Shown: in pieces, positions 6,730 through 13,243 of the stretch | How the letters are laid out: every line of letters starts with the position of its first letter | Numbering within the stretch: position 1 is the first letter of the stretch | Assembly (NCBI GenBank): GCA_937881285.1 | Contig: CALGEU010000327.1 | Coordinates: 1-14,568, forward strand | Length of the DNA: 14,568 bases | From: an uncultured Clostridia bacterium | Lineage (GTDB): Bacteria; Bacillota; Clostridia; Christensenellales; CAG-917 | Direction of reading: 5' to 3' | Position numbers and translations under genes: made by a program | Notes under the pieces: generated by a model | Told to the model about the DNA's origin: nothing | The model's input: only the letters and a program-made list of their open reading frames with translations | The model's database searches: none

Positions 6730-7443
6730 TTAATCGATTTGACACACTTCAATGACTTTGTTCTCCACAAGGTCGCAAGACGTGAGAATATACTCAATTC
6801 CGTTCTTTTTGAAACGCGGAGTAACTCGCACGTTTTTGCCGTGCAGATGTCCGTACAACACGAAATCGACTTGATATTTTTCAAGCAAGGCGGTGACTTC
6901 GGTGTCTTGGTAGTTTGCTTCAAACGGCGGATAGTGCAAAACTGCGATCAGAACGTCGCCGTCTTTTTGCATTGCCTTTGCGGTGGAAAGCGAGAGATTG
7001 AGACGGATAAGTTCGCGTTGATATATTTTCAAGTCGTCTTCGTTTGTATCTTTGCAAGGAATATTCCATCCGCGAGAACCTGCGATGACCACGCCTTTTC
7101 CGCTCTCCGCTTCTTCTCTGTACGCATTGTTTTGTATGAAATTGAAAGCGGGGAATTTTGCGCGCATTTTGCTGAGTGAATTCCAGTAGTAATCGTGATT
7201 GCCTTTTACGACGAACTTTTTGCCGTTGAGTGCTTCGACAAGCGCATAATCGGGGGCTGCCTGGTCGGCAGTGAGTCCCCAGGACATATCTCCGCCAAGC
7301 AAAATAAGGTCATCGTTCGTGACCTTGCTTTGCCAGTCTTCGCTTATTTTGACGAAGTGGTTTTGCCAGCCGTCTCCGAAAATATCCATAGGCTTTTCGA
7401 CGGCGGTGGAAAGATGTAAATCGCTTATCGCAAATACTTTCAT
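6730..7443 (-). CDS. Calcineurin-like metallophosphoesterase
   Basis: A 237-aa cytoplasmic protein without a signal peptide or membrane segment. The full metal-binding motif set of the calcineurin-like phosphoesterase fold is present: D8-x-H10, G-G-D52, G-N82-H83-D84, H170 in L-H-Y-P-P, and G-H199-L-H201. Catalytic phosphate-ester hydrolysis with a two-metal centre is therefore expected. The substrate cannot be read from the sequence. The G-x-R-G-W segment at 122-126 and the overall layout recall the predicted phosphohydrolase group COG1768; this is from memory and not checked. It is a single gene transcribed against its neighbours. The ATG at 7443 has no Shine-Dalgarno but lies six bases after an excellent -10 box. 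Confidence 0.9.
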   Translation of the reverse strand: MKVFAISDLHLSTAVEKPMDIFGDGWQNHFVKISEDWQSKVTNDDLILLGGDMSWGLTADQAAPDYALVEALNGKKFVVKGNHDYYWNSLSKMRAKFPAFNFIQNNAYREEAESGKGVVIAGSRGWNIPCKDTNEDDLKIYQRELIRLNLSLSTAKAMQKDGDVLIAVLHYPPFEANYQDTEVTALLEKYQVDFVLYGHLHGKNVRVTPRFKKNGIEYILTSCDLVENKVIEVCQID

Positions 7444-7449
7444 AAATTT

Positions 7450-7478
7450 ATTATATCATATGGATTTTTTTATTTCAA
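7450..7478 (-). promoter_or_regulatory. Strong promoter of the metallophosphoesterase gene, leaderless arrangement
   Basis: On the minus strand a TTGAAA -35 (7478-7473), a 17-nt spacer and a consensus TATAAT -10 (7455-7450) preceded by TG (extended -10) form a near-ideal sigma-A promoter. The -10 ends six bases before the ATG, so the predicted transcription start coincides with the A of the start codon or lies one base from it. Confidence 0.75.
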
Positions 7479-7659
7479 TCCTACGGCTTATTTATATTTA
7501 TAATTTATTATATGGTTTATTATCCATATTTTTCTTTGTTTTGTTTTTATAAAATGCTGCGATTATCTTCCTTATTTTTTTGAATTTCGTGCATTTATTT
7601 TATATTGTTATCCGAATGTTTTGTTGTTTTTAGTTTTTTATAAACTGTATCGTAAATGT

Positions 7660-7687
7660 AAAAATGACGGTTTAAACCGTCATTTTT
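7660..7687. terminator. Palindromic terminator downstream of the 210-aa hypothetical gene
   Basis: A perfect 28-nt palindrome (7660-7687) has an AAAAATGACGG left arm, a TTTAAA centre and a CCGTCATTTTT right arm, 53 nt beyond the stop codon of the minus-strand gene. A/T runs on both sides let it act in either direction. The remainder of the 297-nt spacer 7444-7740 is very AT-rich; apart from the metallophosphoesterase promoter and a weak ATATGG/CCATAT inverted repeat at 7510-7529 I see nothing in it. Confidence 0.8.
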
Positions 7688-7740
7688 AAGTACTTATGGA
7701 ATTGTGCTTTACTCTATTTATTCGTTATCGAGTGATTGTT

Positions 7741-8373
7741 TCAGGTCGGGAAGAGCGGTAGGTCGAATACGCCTTGGCATGCGTCCTGACTGAATTCCGT
7801 GCAAGGCGGTATCTTGCAATAGCCGTACGACGGAACGAGAAGGTTGACCGGTGCCTGAACGCTCAGAATGATTGTGACGCAGCACGTGATCGAGAACGTG
7901 TAGTCGCTCACGTAAGTACCGCGCGGTGACGCCATGTTTACGGTTGCCGCGATGTTCGGCGTGATTACGCTGCCTGTCGGAACGCACATGACTACGTCTT
8001 GCGATACGGAAATCGTGCCTGTTCCCGTGCCTGCCGTGCCGTTTGCGTCGGTGTAGGCAATTTGCACGGGGATACCGATTGTTGCCGTGACGCGTGAAAG
8101 ACCCGGACGGTCCGCAATCGGAGTTATCGTAAGGGCGGTTATCGTTCCCGTTTGCGAAGTGGAAGAACCGCTTACGAAGGTGAGTGGCAAAGTGGGGCTT
8201 GCTGGCGACAGGTTGGTGAGCGCAACCGTTGCGTCGATGCTGGTCTGAAGCATACAGGCGTCAAAGATTTTGACGGTTTGAATGCAGACTTTTTCGCACA
8301 AGCCATTCATAGGATTGCCGTTGATGTTCCCGGGACATCTGTCGGGAGTTGAACTGTTGTTGCAAAAAGACAT
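7741..8373 (-). CDS. Cysteine-containing beta-rich protein of unknown function (210 aa)
   Basis: I cannot assign a function. The N-terminal 40 residues hold five Cys (4, 13, 26, 30, 40) around an R-C-P-G-N and N-G-L-C-E-K-V-C-I-Q stretch. A middle part of about 130 residues is rich in Thr, Val, Ile and Gly and looks like consecutive beta-strands. The C-terminus has the distinctive segment P-S-Y-G-Y-C-K-I-P-P-C-T-E-F and ends L-P-L-F-P-T. There are 11 Cys in all, no signal peptide and no membrane helix. The layout reminds me of uncharacterised proteins seen in Clostridia, possibly spore-surface related, but this is unverified memory. AAGGAG (8387-8382 on the minus strand) eight bases before the ATG makes translation convincing. 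It stands alone, with a palindromic terminator behind it. Confidence 0.8.
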   Translation of the reverse strand: MSFCNNSSTPDRCPGNINGNPMNGLCEKVCIQTVKIFDACMLQTSIDATVALTNLSPASPTLPLTFVSGSSTSQTGTITALTITPIADRPGLSRVTATIGIPVQIAYTDANGTAGTGTGTISVSQDVVMCVPTGSVITPNIAATVNMASPRGTYVSDYTFSITCCVTIILSVQAPVNLLVPSYGYCKIPPCTEFSQDACQGVFDLPLFPT

Positions 8374-8730
8374 CTTTTTATCTCCTTATTTTTTTCGTTT
8401 GATGCAATATATGCGGCAATGCGGATTTTGTTGCAAAAAGCAGGGGGAGCAAACGTTCGGTTTATTGTTTGATGAAAATTTTTATTAAGTTTTTATAAAA
8501 ACGATCAAAAGAGTATATAAAATTTCATTCAAAAATTAATCGTCAAAACGTCCGATAATTCATTTTTGAGACATTGATTAAATTGCGTTTTTCGCGAATT
8601 TTCACTGTTTAGTAGGGGTGTGGTGAAATGGTAAAAATGAATGAAAAATCGCCTTTTGCATATAGTTTACTTGTTAATAAAACAAAATGCATAAAATTGT
8701 AAAAAATCCACTAAACAGGCGAAAAATTTT

Positions 8731-8745
8731 GTGGTCAAAAATGGA
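8731..8745 (+). promoter_or_regulatory. Possible MraZ boxes upstream of the mraZ promoter
   Basis: Two NTGG cores (TGG at 8732-8734 and 8742-8744) occur exactly 10 bp apart, each followed by A-rich sequence, just upstream of the -35 box. MraZ proteins bind direct repeats with about 10-bp period upstream of their own operon. Only two degenerate copies are visible, so this is tentative. Confidence 0.3.
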
Positions 8746-8754
8746 AAATTTCCC

Positions 8755-8783
8755 TTGACAACAAAATTATATTGTTATACAAT
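8755..8783 (+). promoter_or_regulatory. Promoter of the mraZ-rsmH-ftsL-position-PBP operon
   Basis: A consensus TTGACA -35 (8755-8760) and TACAAT -10 (8778-8783) are separated by 17 nt. Transcription is predicted to start near 8790, giving a leader of about 46 nt before the mraZ ATG. That leader contains a GGGGA/TCCCC pairing (8796-8800 with 8817-8821). Confidence 0.85.
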
Positions 8784-8788
8784 AACAA
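8772..8788 (+). promoter_or_regulatory. Operator-like dyad over the mraZ -10 box
   Basis: A perfect inverted repeat, TTGTTAT (8772-8778), ACA, ATAACAA (8782-8788), is centred inside the -10 box. The position suits a repressor that occludes RNA polymerase. The arms are AT-rich, so chance cannot be excluded, and the dyad symmetry is unlike the direct repeats bound by MraZ. Confidence 0.4.
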
Positions 8789-8835
8789 GCGTGAAGGGGA
8801 TTCCACACCCAAATTGTCCCCAAAAGGAAGTAACG

Positions 8836-9276
8836 ATGGCAAAATTCATGCTCGGCAATGCTCGTCACCAACTCGACGAGAAAAACAGATTCAGGATACC
8901 TGTCAAGTTCCGCGAAGGACTCGGCGCAAATCCTTATTATCTGCCGGGCAAGAACGGATGCATGTATATCGTTCCCGAAGAGAAAGTCGAGACGATGTTC
9001 TCGGAGATGGTCAACCAAAATCCGTACACGTCCGACACGGAATTTACTTCCGCAGTGTTTTCGTTCAGCGGTTCGCTTGAAGAAGACGCACAAGGCAGAG
9101 CGACTCTCGACAAGACGATAAAAGACAAATTCGGTTTCCAAAAAGAACTCGTGTTCGTCGGCAAGATGTCTTATCTCGAAGTGTGGCCCGCAGAGAAGTG
9201 GGACGAAAGATACGGTGTGCTTGACCCGAACAAGATTGACAAGATGATTCAAGACCTTAAAAAGTACGGGGTGTGA
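8836..9276 (+). CDS. mraZ: Transcriptional regulator / cell-division protein MraZ
   Basis: MraZ is an AbrB-fold DNA-binding protein that forms a ring and regulates the dcw operon it heads. The 146-aa product has the two tandem family motifs: L-D-E-K-N-R-F-R-I-P near residue 13 (usually D-x-K-G-R) and E-D-A-Q-G-R-A-T-L near residue 84. Typical W-x-x-x-x-W spacing occurs near the C-terminus. The start at 8836 follows AAAGGAAG at 8823-8830 and matches the family N-terminus; the frame is open upstream to 8731, but that would run through the promoter. It lies two bases before rsmH, so the two are probably translationally coupled. Confidence 0.95.
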   Translation: MAKFMLGNARHQLDEKNRFRIPVKFREGLGANPYYLPGKNGCMYIVPEEKVETMFSEMVNQNPYTSDTEFTSAVFSFSGSLEEDAQGRATLDKTIKDKFGFQKELVFVGKMSYLEVWPAEKWDERYGVLDPNKIDKMIQDLKKYGV

Positions 9277-9278
9277 AA

Positions 9279-10214
9279 ATGGAATTTGCACATATCCCCG
9301 TGATGCTGAACGAGTGTCTCGAAGGGCTGAACATCAAAGCGGACGGAACGTACGTTGACGGAACGGTCGGCGGAGCGGGACATTCGATAGAGATTGTCAA
9401 GAGATTGTCCGAAAACGGAAGACTGATATGCGTCGATAAAGACGAAGACGCTTTGAAAGCGGCAGGCGAGAGACTTGCACCATACAAAGACAGAGTGACA
9501 TTCATTCACGACGATTACAAAAATCTCGTAAACGAACTCGATTCGATAGGCGTCGGCAAGGTGGACGGAATACTTCTCGATCTCGGGGTGAGCAGTTATC
9601 AACTTGACAACGCAGAGCGCGGATTCAGTTATATGAAAGACGCACCGCTCGATATGAGAATGGACAGATCTCAAAGAATCAGCGCACACGAAGTCGTAAA
9701 CGGTTATACGGAAAGCGAACTTGCAAGAATTCTTTTCGATTACGGTGAAGAAAAACTTGCAAGACAAATTGCGAGAAACATCGTCAGAGCAAGAAGCGAA
9801 AAACCGATTGAAACGACGCTCGAACTTGCAAAGATAGTGGAAGACACTTATCCGGCAAAGACGAGATGGAAATTCGGACATCCGGCAAAACGAACCTTTC
9901 AGGCAATAAGAATCGAAGTCAACGACGAACTTTCAAGTCTCGGCGAAGCGGTCACCGCAATGGCGAGAAGACTTGAAAAGGGCGGAAGAATGGCAGTGAT
10001 AACTTTCCATTCTCTCGAAGACAGAATCGTCAAATCCGCATTTAAGGAATTGAGCCTTGCATGCACGTGTCCGCCGGACTTTCCGGTCTGTGTATGCGGC
10101 AAAGTGCAGGAAGTCGAACTGGTCAACAAGAAGCCTATTACGGCAAGCGAAGAAGAACTTGAAAACAATTCGAGATCTCAGAGTGCGAAACTCAGAGTGA
10201 TCGAAAAACTGTGA
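9279..10214 (+). CDS. rsmH: 16S rRNA (cytosine1402-N4)-methyltransferase RsmH (MraW)
   Basis: RsmH uses S-adenosylmethionine to methylate N4 of C1402 in the ribosomal P site. The 311-aa product contains the SAM-binding D27-G-T-V-G-G-A-G-H-S36, the acidic C-V-D-K-D strand end, L-L-D-L-G-V-S-S-Y-Q-L-D, R-G-F-S-Y, P-L-D-M-R-M, R-T-F-Q-A-I-R-I, T-F-H-S-L-E-D-R, a C-T-C-P-P-x-F-P-x-C-x-C cluster and a C-terminal N-x-R-S-x-S-A-K-L-R, all diagnostic for the family. ATG 9279 is preferred because GGGG at 9268-9271 is seven bases away. The GTG at 9273, overlapping the mraZ stop, would leave almost no spacing. Confidence 0.97.
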   Translation: MEFAHIPVMLNECLEGLNIKADGTYVDGTVGGAGHSIEIVKRLSENGRLICVDKDEDALKAAGERLAPYKDRVTFIHDDYKNLVNELDSIGVGKVDGILLDLGVSSYQLDNAERGFSYMKDAPLDMRMDRSQRISAHEVVNGYTESELARILFDYGEEKLARQIARNIVRARSEKPIETTLELAKIVEDTYPAKTRWKFGHPAKRTFQAIRIEVNDELSSLGEAVTAMARRLEKGGRMAVITFHSLEDRIVKSAFKELSLACTCPPDFPVCVCGKVQEVELVNKKPITASEEELENNSRSQSAKLRVIEKL

Positions 10215-10277
10215 ATAAAAACGAAAAAACAAACGTCAAAAAAACAAAAACGATAACAGGATAAGAAGGAAGAGTAA

Positions 10278-10328
10278 ATCGGTTATCTAAAAGGGTCAAA
10301 AGAAAATAACCGATAATCTAAAAGGGGT
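10278..10328 (+). promoter_or_regulatory. Hairpin plus duplicated Shine-Dalgarno element before the FtsL-position gene
   Basis: Perfect 9-bp arms ATCGGTTAT (10278-10286) and ATAACCGAT (10306-10314) enclose a 19-nt loop. The 11-mer ATCTAAAAGGG occurs twice, at 10285-10295 (mainly in the loop) and at 10316-10326, where it extends to AAAGGGG and serves as the real ribosome-binding site seven bases before the ATG. There is no T-run, so it is not a terminator. A translational control or processing role is inference. Confidence 0.5.
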
Positions 10329-10334
10329 ACGACT

Positions 10335-11126
10335 ATGGCAATCACATTGGACGAATTGTTGGGTAGAAACACACAAAGCGCACAACAAGAAAGCGTTGAG
10401 CGTTTTCCGTCATACGAAGATTTCAAAGCAAGAAACAGCGCAAATCAATATCCGCAGGCGAACGCGCAACAAAACGTCCGCTACAATTTCGATATGGCTC
10501 CCGCTCAAGCGCCGAGAAGCGTTGAAAGCGTGAGAAATTACGAAGCGTCTAGACCCTACGTCGCACCGCAATCCAGCGAATATCAGACTCGCGATTATCC
10601 GTTCTACGACAATCTCCGTCAGGACAGAATGCAATATCAACAACCCGTTCAGACGGTTGATTATTCCGCGTATGCTCAACCAGTTCAAAGAGTGGAGCAA
10701 ATGCCCGCTCAAGCCCCCGTTCAACGTCAGGAACATCACGATTTCTACGATTTCACGGCACAGGACAGCGAAAGATTGAGCGACCAGGAACTCTACGAAA
10801 GACTTGCTCACACAAATATGCAGCAAGGTCCGGTGTTTGAAGAACAACGTCAACAGGCTCGCACGGGTCTCTTTGCTCGCAAGGCGCAGAGAACTCAGGA
10901 TATGAGCGAACAAAAACAACGCGGCAGACTCAACACGAAGGGTAAAATCATTCTCGGCGTGTACATTGCGGTCATTGCTCTCGTTGCGTCTCTCATCATC
11001 GTGAACGCAACCAAAATCAATCAGGGCAAAGCGGTCACTCCGACTTCAAAAATCGAAGCGAGCGTGCAAAGTGCGAATAATACGGAATCTCTCGGAATAG
11101 ATTCCAACTATGAAGTTCGCATCTGA
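10335..11126 (+). CDS. FtsL-position single-pass membrane protein with long disordered N-terminus
   Basis: The gene sits where ftsL lies in the dcw cluster, between rsmH and the class B PBP, so a divisome role is inferred from position. The 263-aa product is not a canonical FtsL, which is usually about 100-120 aa with a short cytoplasmic end and an extracellular leucine-zipper coiled coil. Here about 200 residues rich in Gln, Pro, Tyr, Arg and Ala, with repeated P-V-Q / P-A-Q-A-P segments, come first. A basic stretch, one hydrophobic helix at about 205-223 and only about 40 extracellular residues without an obvious coiled coil follow. Positive-inside charge (K-Q-R-G-R and K-G-K before the helix) puts the long tail in the cytoplasm. 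The start is supported by AAAGGGG at 10321-10327. It overlaps the PBP gene by 17 nt. Function is not established. Confidence 0.85.
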   Translation: MAITLDELLGRNTQSAQQESVERFPSYEDFKARNSANQYPQANAQQNVRYNFDMAPAQAPRSVESVRNYEASRPYVAPQSSEYQTRDYPFYDNLRQDRMQYQQPVQTVDYSAYAQPVQRVEQMPAQAPVQRQEHHDFYDFTAQDSERLSDQELYERLAHTNMQQGPVFEEQRQQARTGLFARKAQRTQDMSEQKQRGRLNTKGKIILGVYIAVIALVASLIIVNATKINQGKAVTPTSKIEASVQSANNTESLGIDSNYEVRI

Positions 11127-13041
11127 AACTAAAAAAGACAACAAACCCAATCTTCTTTATAATCCAACAAAAAGGCTGTCGGCAATACTATTGCTGATGG
11201 TCTTTTTGTTTTGCGCGGTTTTCTGCAAAATGTTTGCGGTGATAATTCTTGACGGCGGCAATTTGCAGGTTAAAGCGACTTCGCAGTGGTTGAGAGACGT
11301 GCCGACCGACGCTCCGCGCGGCAGAATTCTGGACAGAAACGGAAAGGTGCTTGCGTCTACGGCGACAAGATACAATTTGTACGTCAGACCGGGAGACACG
11401 AAAGACAAAGAAGCGGTTGCGAAACTTCTTTGCGACACGTTCGGATACGAGTATGAGAAAACTCTTGAAAAAATTTCGAAACGAGTGAGTGAAGTGACTG
11501 TCGCAACGGGTGTGACGAAAGAACAGTTGAACGCAATCTATGCAAGCGGTCTCGGCGGAATATACTATGCGGAAGACAATTTCAGATATTATCCGTACGG
11601 CGACTTTATGACGCAACTTATCGGTTTTTGCTCGTCGGACGGCTACGGTCAGACGGGGCTGGAAGCGTATTACGACAAATACCTTACGGGTGTGAACGGG
11701 CAGATTCTGACAGAAGCGGATTTGGTCGGCAAATCGTTGCCCGGCGGCGAATATTATCTTCCGCCCGTGAGCGGTTTTGACCTTGTGACGACGATAGACG
11801 CAGGTATTCAGGCAATAGTCGAAGGGGCGGTTGCAAACGCCGTCGGAAAGTTTTCGCCCAAAGGCGTGATGTGCGCGGTGATGGATTATACCAACGGAGA
11901 CATTCTCGCATTGTGCGAATATCCGTCTTTCGATTTGAACGACGTGCCGAGAGACAATCTTCAAACTTTGTTTGAAAACTCGAAAAGCAAATTCGTTTCA
12001 ACCGTGTACGAGCCGGGGTCTACTTTCAAAATACTTACGTCTGCCGCCGCGCTCGATTCGGGAAAAGTGAGCGTGAACGACAGATTTTATTGCGCAGGGT
12101 CGAGAGTTGTCGACGGAAAGAAAATCAGGTGTTGGAAAGCAAAAGGACACGGCTCGATAGATTTCGGCGGTGGAGTGGAAAACAGTTGCAACTGCGTGTT
12201 TATGGACTGCGCGTTGCGAATGGGGACGGAAAAATTTTACGACTATTTGCGTGCTTTCGGGCTTACGAGCAAAACGGGTATAGACGTGACGGGTGAGACG
12301 AGCGGAATCTTCATTGCGCAGAATCTCGTCAAAAACGTAGACCTTGCGCGCATAGGTTTCGGACAGGCTGTTGCGGTTACGCCGATAGGCTTGTTGAGCG
12401 CGACTTCGAGCGTGGTCAACGGCGGAGTGAGCGTAAAGGCGCACGTTGCTAATTCTTTCAAGGACTCGTCGGGAAAACTCGTTGCCGGCACCGATTTTTC
12501 GGGCGGCGAAAGGGTGATTTCAAAAGAGACTTCGGACACTATGCGCGAACTTCTAAAAAGAGTCGTGACAACGGGAAGCGGAAAAGGGGCGTACGTCGCC
12601 GGATACGAGATACTCGGCAAAACGGGCACGGCGCAAAAGTATGAAAACGGTCAAATCGCACGCGGAAAATATATCTCGTCGTTTCTCGGTTTTTCGGCAA
12701 GCGAAGGCGCAAATCTCGGCGTGCTGTTCATAGTGGACGAACCGAAAGGGTATATGTATTACGGCTCGCTCGTTGCCGCGCCTATGGTGCGCTCGATTTT
12801 CGAAAGCGTTTTCGCGTATCTCGGAATAGAGCCGAAATATACGGGAGAAGAAGAAAAAATCATAGGAGAAGAATTTCTGCTTCCCGACTTTTCGGGTATG
12901 AGCGTTGCGGCGGCGAGAAACGAATTGAGAAAACTGGGGCTGTACTGCGAAATCGACGGAGAAGGGGACGAAGTGAAGGCGCAATATCCGCTTGCAAACG
13001 TAAAAGTGGACAAGCGAAACACGGTGCTTTTAATCACCTGA
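11110..13041 (+). CDS. ftsI: Class B penicillin-binding protein (FtsI/PBP2B/SpoVD-like D,D-transpeptidase) with one PASTA domain
   Basis: A membrane-anchored transpeptidase that cross-links peptidoglycan at the septum. It has 643 aa: a short basic cytoplasmic end, a transmembrane segment at about 23-46, a PBP dimerisation domain beginning A-P-R-G-R-I-L-D-R-N-G, and a transpeptidase domain with S304-T-F-K307 (catalytic Ser), S359-C-N361 and K504-T-G-T507. A single C-terminal PASTA domain (about 589-643) follows. One PASTA domain resembles SpoVD more than the two-domain PBP2B of Bacillus, but this is the only PBP gene between the ftsL position and murE here, so it may serve vegetative division. 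The start has only a weak GGAATAG nearby and lies inside the end of the preceding gene, which suggests translational coupling. A terminator follows. Confidence 0.93.
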   Translation: MKFASETKKDNKPNLLYNPTKRLSAILLLMVFLFCAVFCKMFAVIILDGGNLQVKATSQWLRDVPTDAPRGRILDRNGKVLASTATRYNLYVRPGDTKDKEAVAKLLCDTFGYEYEKTLEKISKRVSEVTVATGVTKEQLNAIYASGLGGIYYAEDNFRYYPYGDFMTQLIGFCSSDGYGQTGLEAYYDKYLTGVNGQILTEADLVGKSLPGGEYYLPPVSGFDLVTTIDAGIQAIVEGAVANAVGKFSPKGVMCAVMDYTNGDILALCEYPSFDLNDVPRDNLQTLFENSKSKFVSTVYEPGSTFKILTSAAALDSGKVSVNDRFYCAGSRVVDGKKIRCWKAKGHGSIDFGGGVENSCNCVFMDCALRMGTEKFYDYLRAFGLTSKTGIDVTGETSGIFIAQNLVKNVDLARIGFGQAVAVTPIGLLSATSSVVNGGVSVKAHVANSFKDSSGKLVAGTDFSGGERVISKETSDTMRELLKRVVTTGSGKGAYVAGYEILGKTGTAQKYENGQIARGKYISSFLGFSASEGANLGVLFIVDEPKGYMYYGSLVAAPMVRSIFESVFAYLGIEPKYTGEEEKIIGEEFLLPDFSGMSVAAARNELRKLGLYCEIDGEGDEVKAQYPLANVKVDKRNTVLLIT

Positions 13042-13080
13042 AACGTGCGTATAGTATCGGCGGATATAAATCGCATTTTT

Positions 13081-13111
13081 AAGCGTTTGCTTTTATAGCA
13101 TGCGCTTTTTT
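13081..13111 (+). terminator. Intrinsic terminator after the PBP gene
   Basis: An 11-position stem (13081-13091 with 13097-13107, one mismatch and one G-U) closes a 5-nt loop and runs into T6 at 13106-13111. It would end the mraZ operon before murE, although read-through is possible. Confidence 0.75.
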
Positions 13112-13207
13112 ATTTCTGGAAAATCGGCTGAAACGTCTCTATTCAGTGAAGAATTTTGTCGAAAAGCGCAAAAAGATTTTCCGTTTGCGTCTTCTTTTGC
13201 GGTTGGG

Positions 13208-13236
13208 TTGAAATGAGAAACTACACTCATTATTAT
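13208..13236 (+). promoter_or_regulatory. Promoter of murE
   Basis: TTGAAA (13208-13213) and TATTAT (13231-13236) are separated by 17 nt, and the predicted start near 13243 leaves a short leader with AAGGAG at 13253-13258. Each box has one mismatch to consensus. Together with the terminator upstream this makes murE the first gene of a separate transcription unit. Confidence 0.72.
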
Positions 13237-13243
13237 GAGTGTA
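13222..13243 (+). promoter_or_regulatory. Palindromic operator over the murE -10 box
   Basis: Nine-base arms TACACTCAT (13222-13230) and ATGAGTGTA (13235-13243) flank a 4-nt centre TATT, and the -10 hexamer starts in that centre. The layout is typical of a repressor operator. It does not match the LexA, Rex, Fur, PerR or BlaI/MecI boxes that I know. It could also fold as a hairpin, but lies upstream of the predicted start. Confidence 0.6.

Larger units (their letters stand above)
8374..8835. other. 462-nt divergent intergenic region between the hypothetical gene and mraZ
   Basis: The spacer is AT-rich. Its left end carries the ribosome-binding site of the minus-strand gene and its right end the mraZ promoter and leader. 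The middle holds a split inverted repeat (8588-8595 plus 8605-8613 against 8710-8726). It also holds an ATG-initiated 24-codon reading frame at 8628-8702 with AGGGG nine bases upstream, too weak to call a gene. No tRNA, long ORF or convincing extra terminator was seen. Confidence 0.6.

Noticed and set aside
7510..7529. ATATGG/CCATAT inverted repeat followed by T's as a terminator
   Set aside because: Six AT-rich base pairs in a very AT-rich spacer with no gene ending nearby on that strand.
8628..8702. 24-codon reading frame with an AGGGG upstream in the mraZ spacer
   Set aside because: Too short, no clear promoter, no recognisable composition or regulatory codon run; kept only as a note in the spacer entry.
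8796..8821. GGGGA/TCCCC pairing in the mraZ leader as a riboswitch or attenuator
   Set aside because: Only 5 bp with a 16-nt loop and no alternative structure; too weak to call.
8731..8835. In-frame extension of mraZ upstream of 8836
   Set aside because: It would be translated from DNA containing the -35 and -10 boxes, and MraZ proteins begin where the 8836 ATG does.
11188..11964. Long minus-strand open frame (258 codons) opposite the PBP gene
   Set aside because: Antisense shadow caused by codon bias; its translation is rich in Arg, His and Phe and matches nothing, while the plus strand has all transpeptidase motifs.
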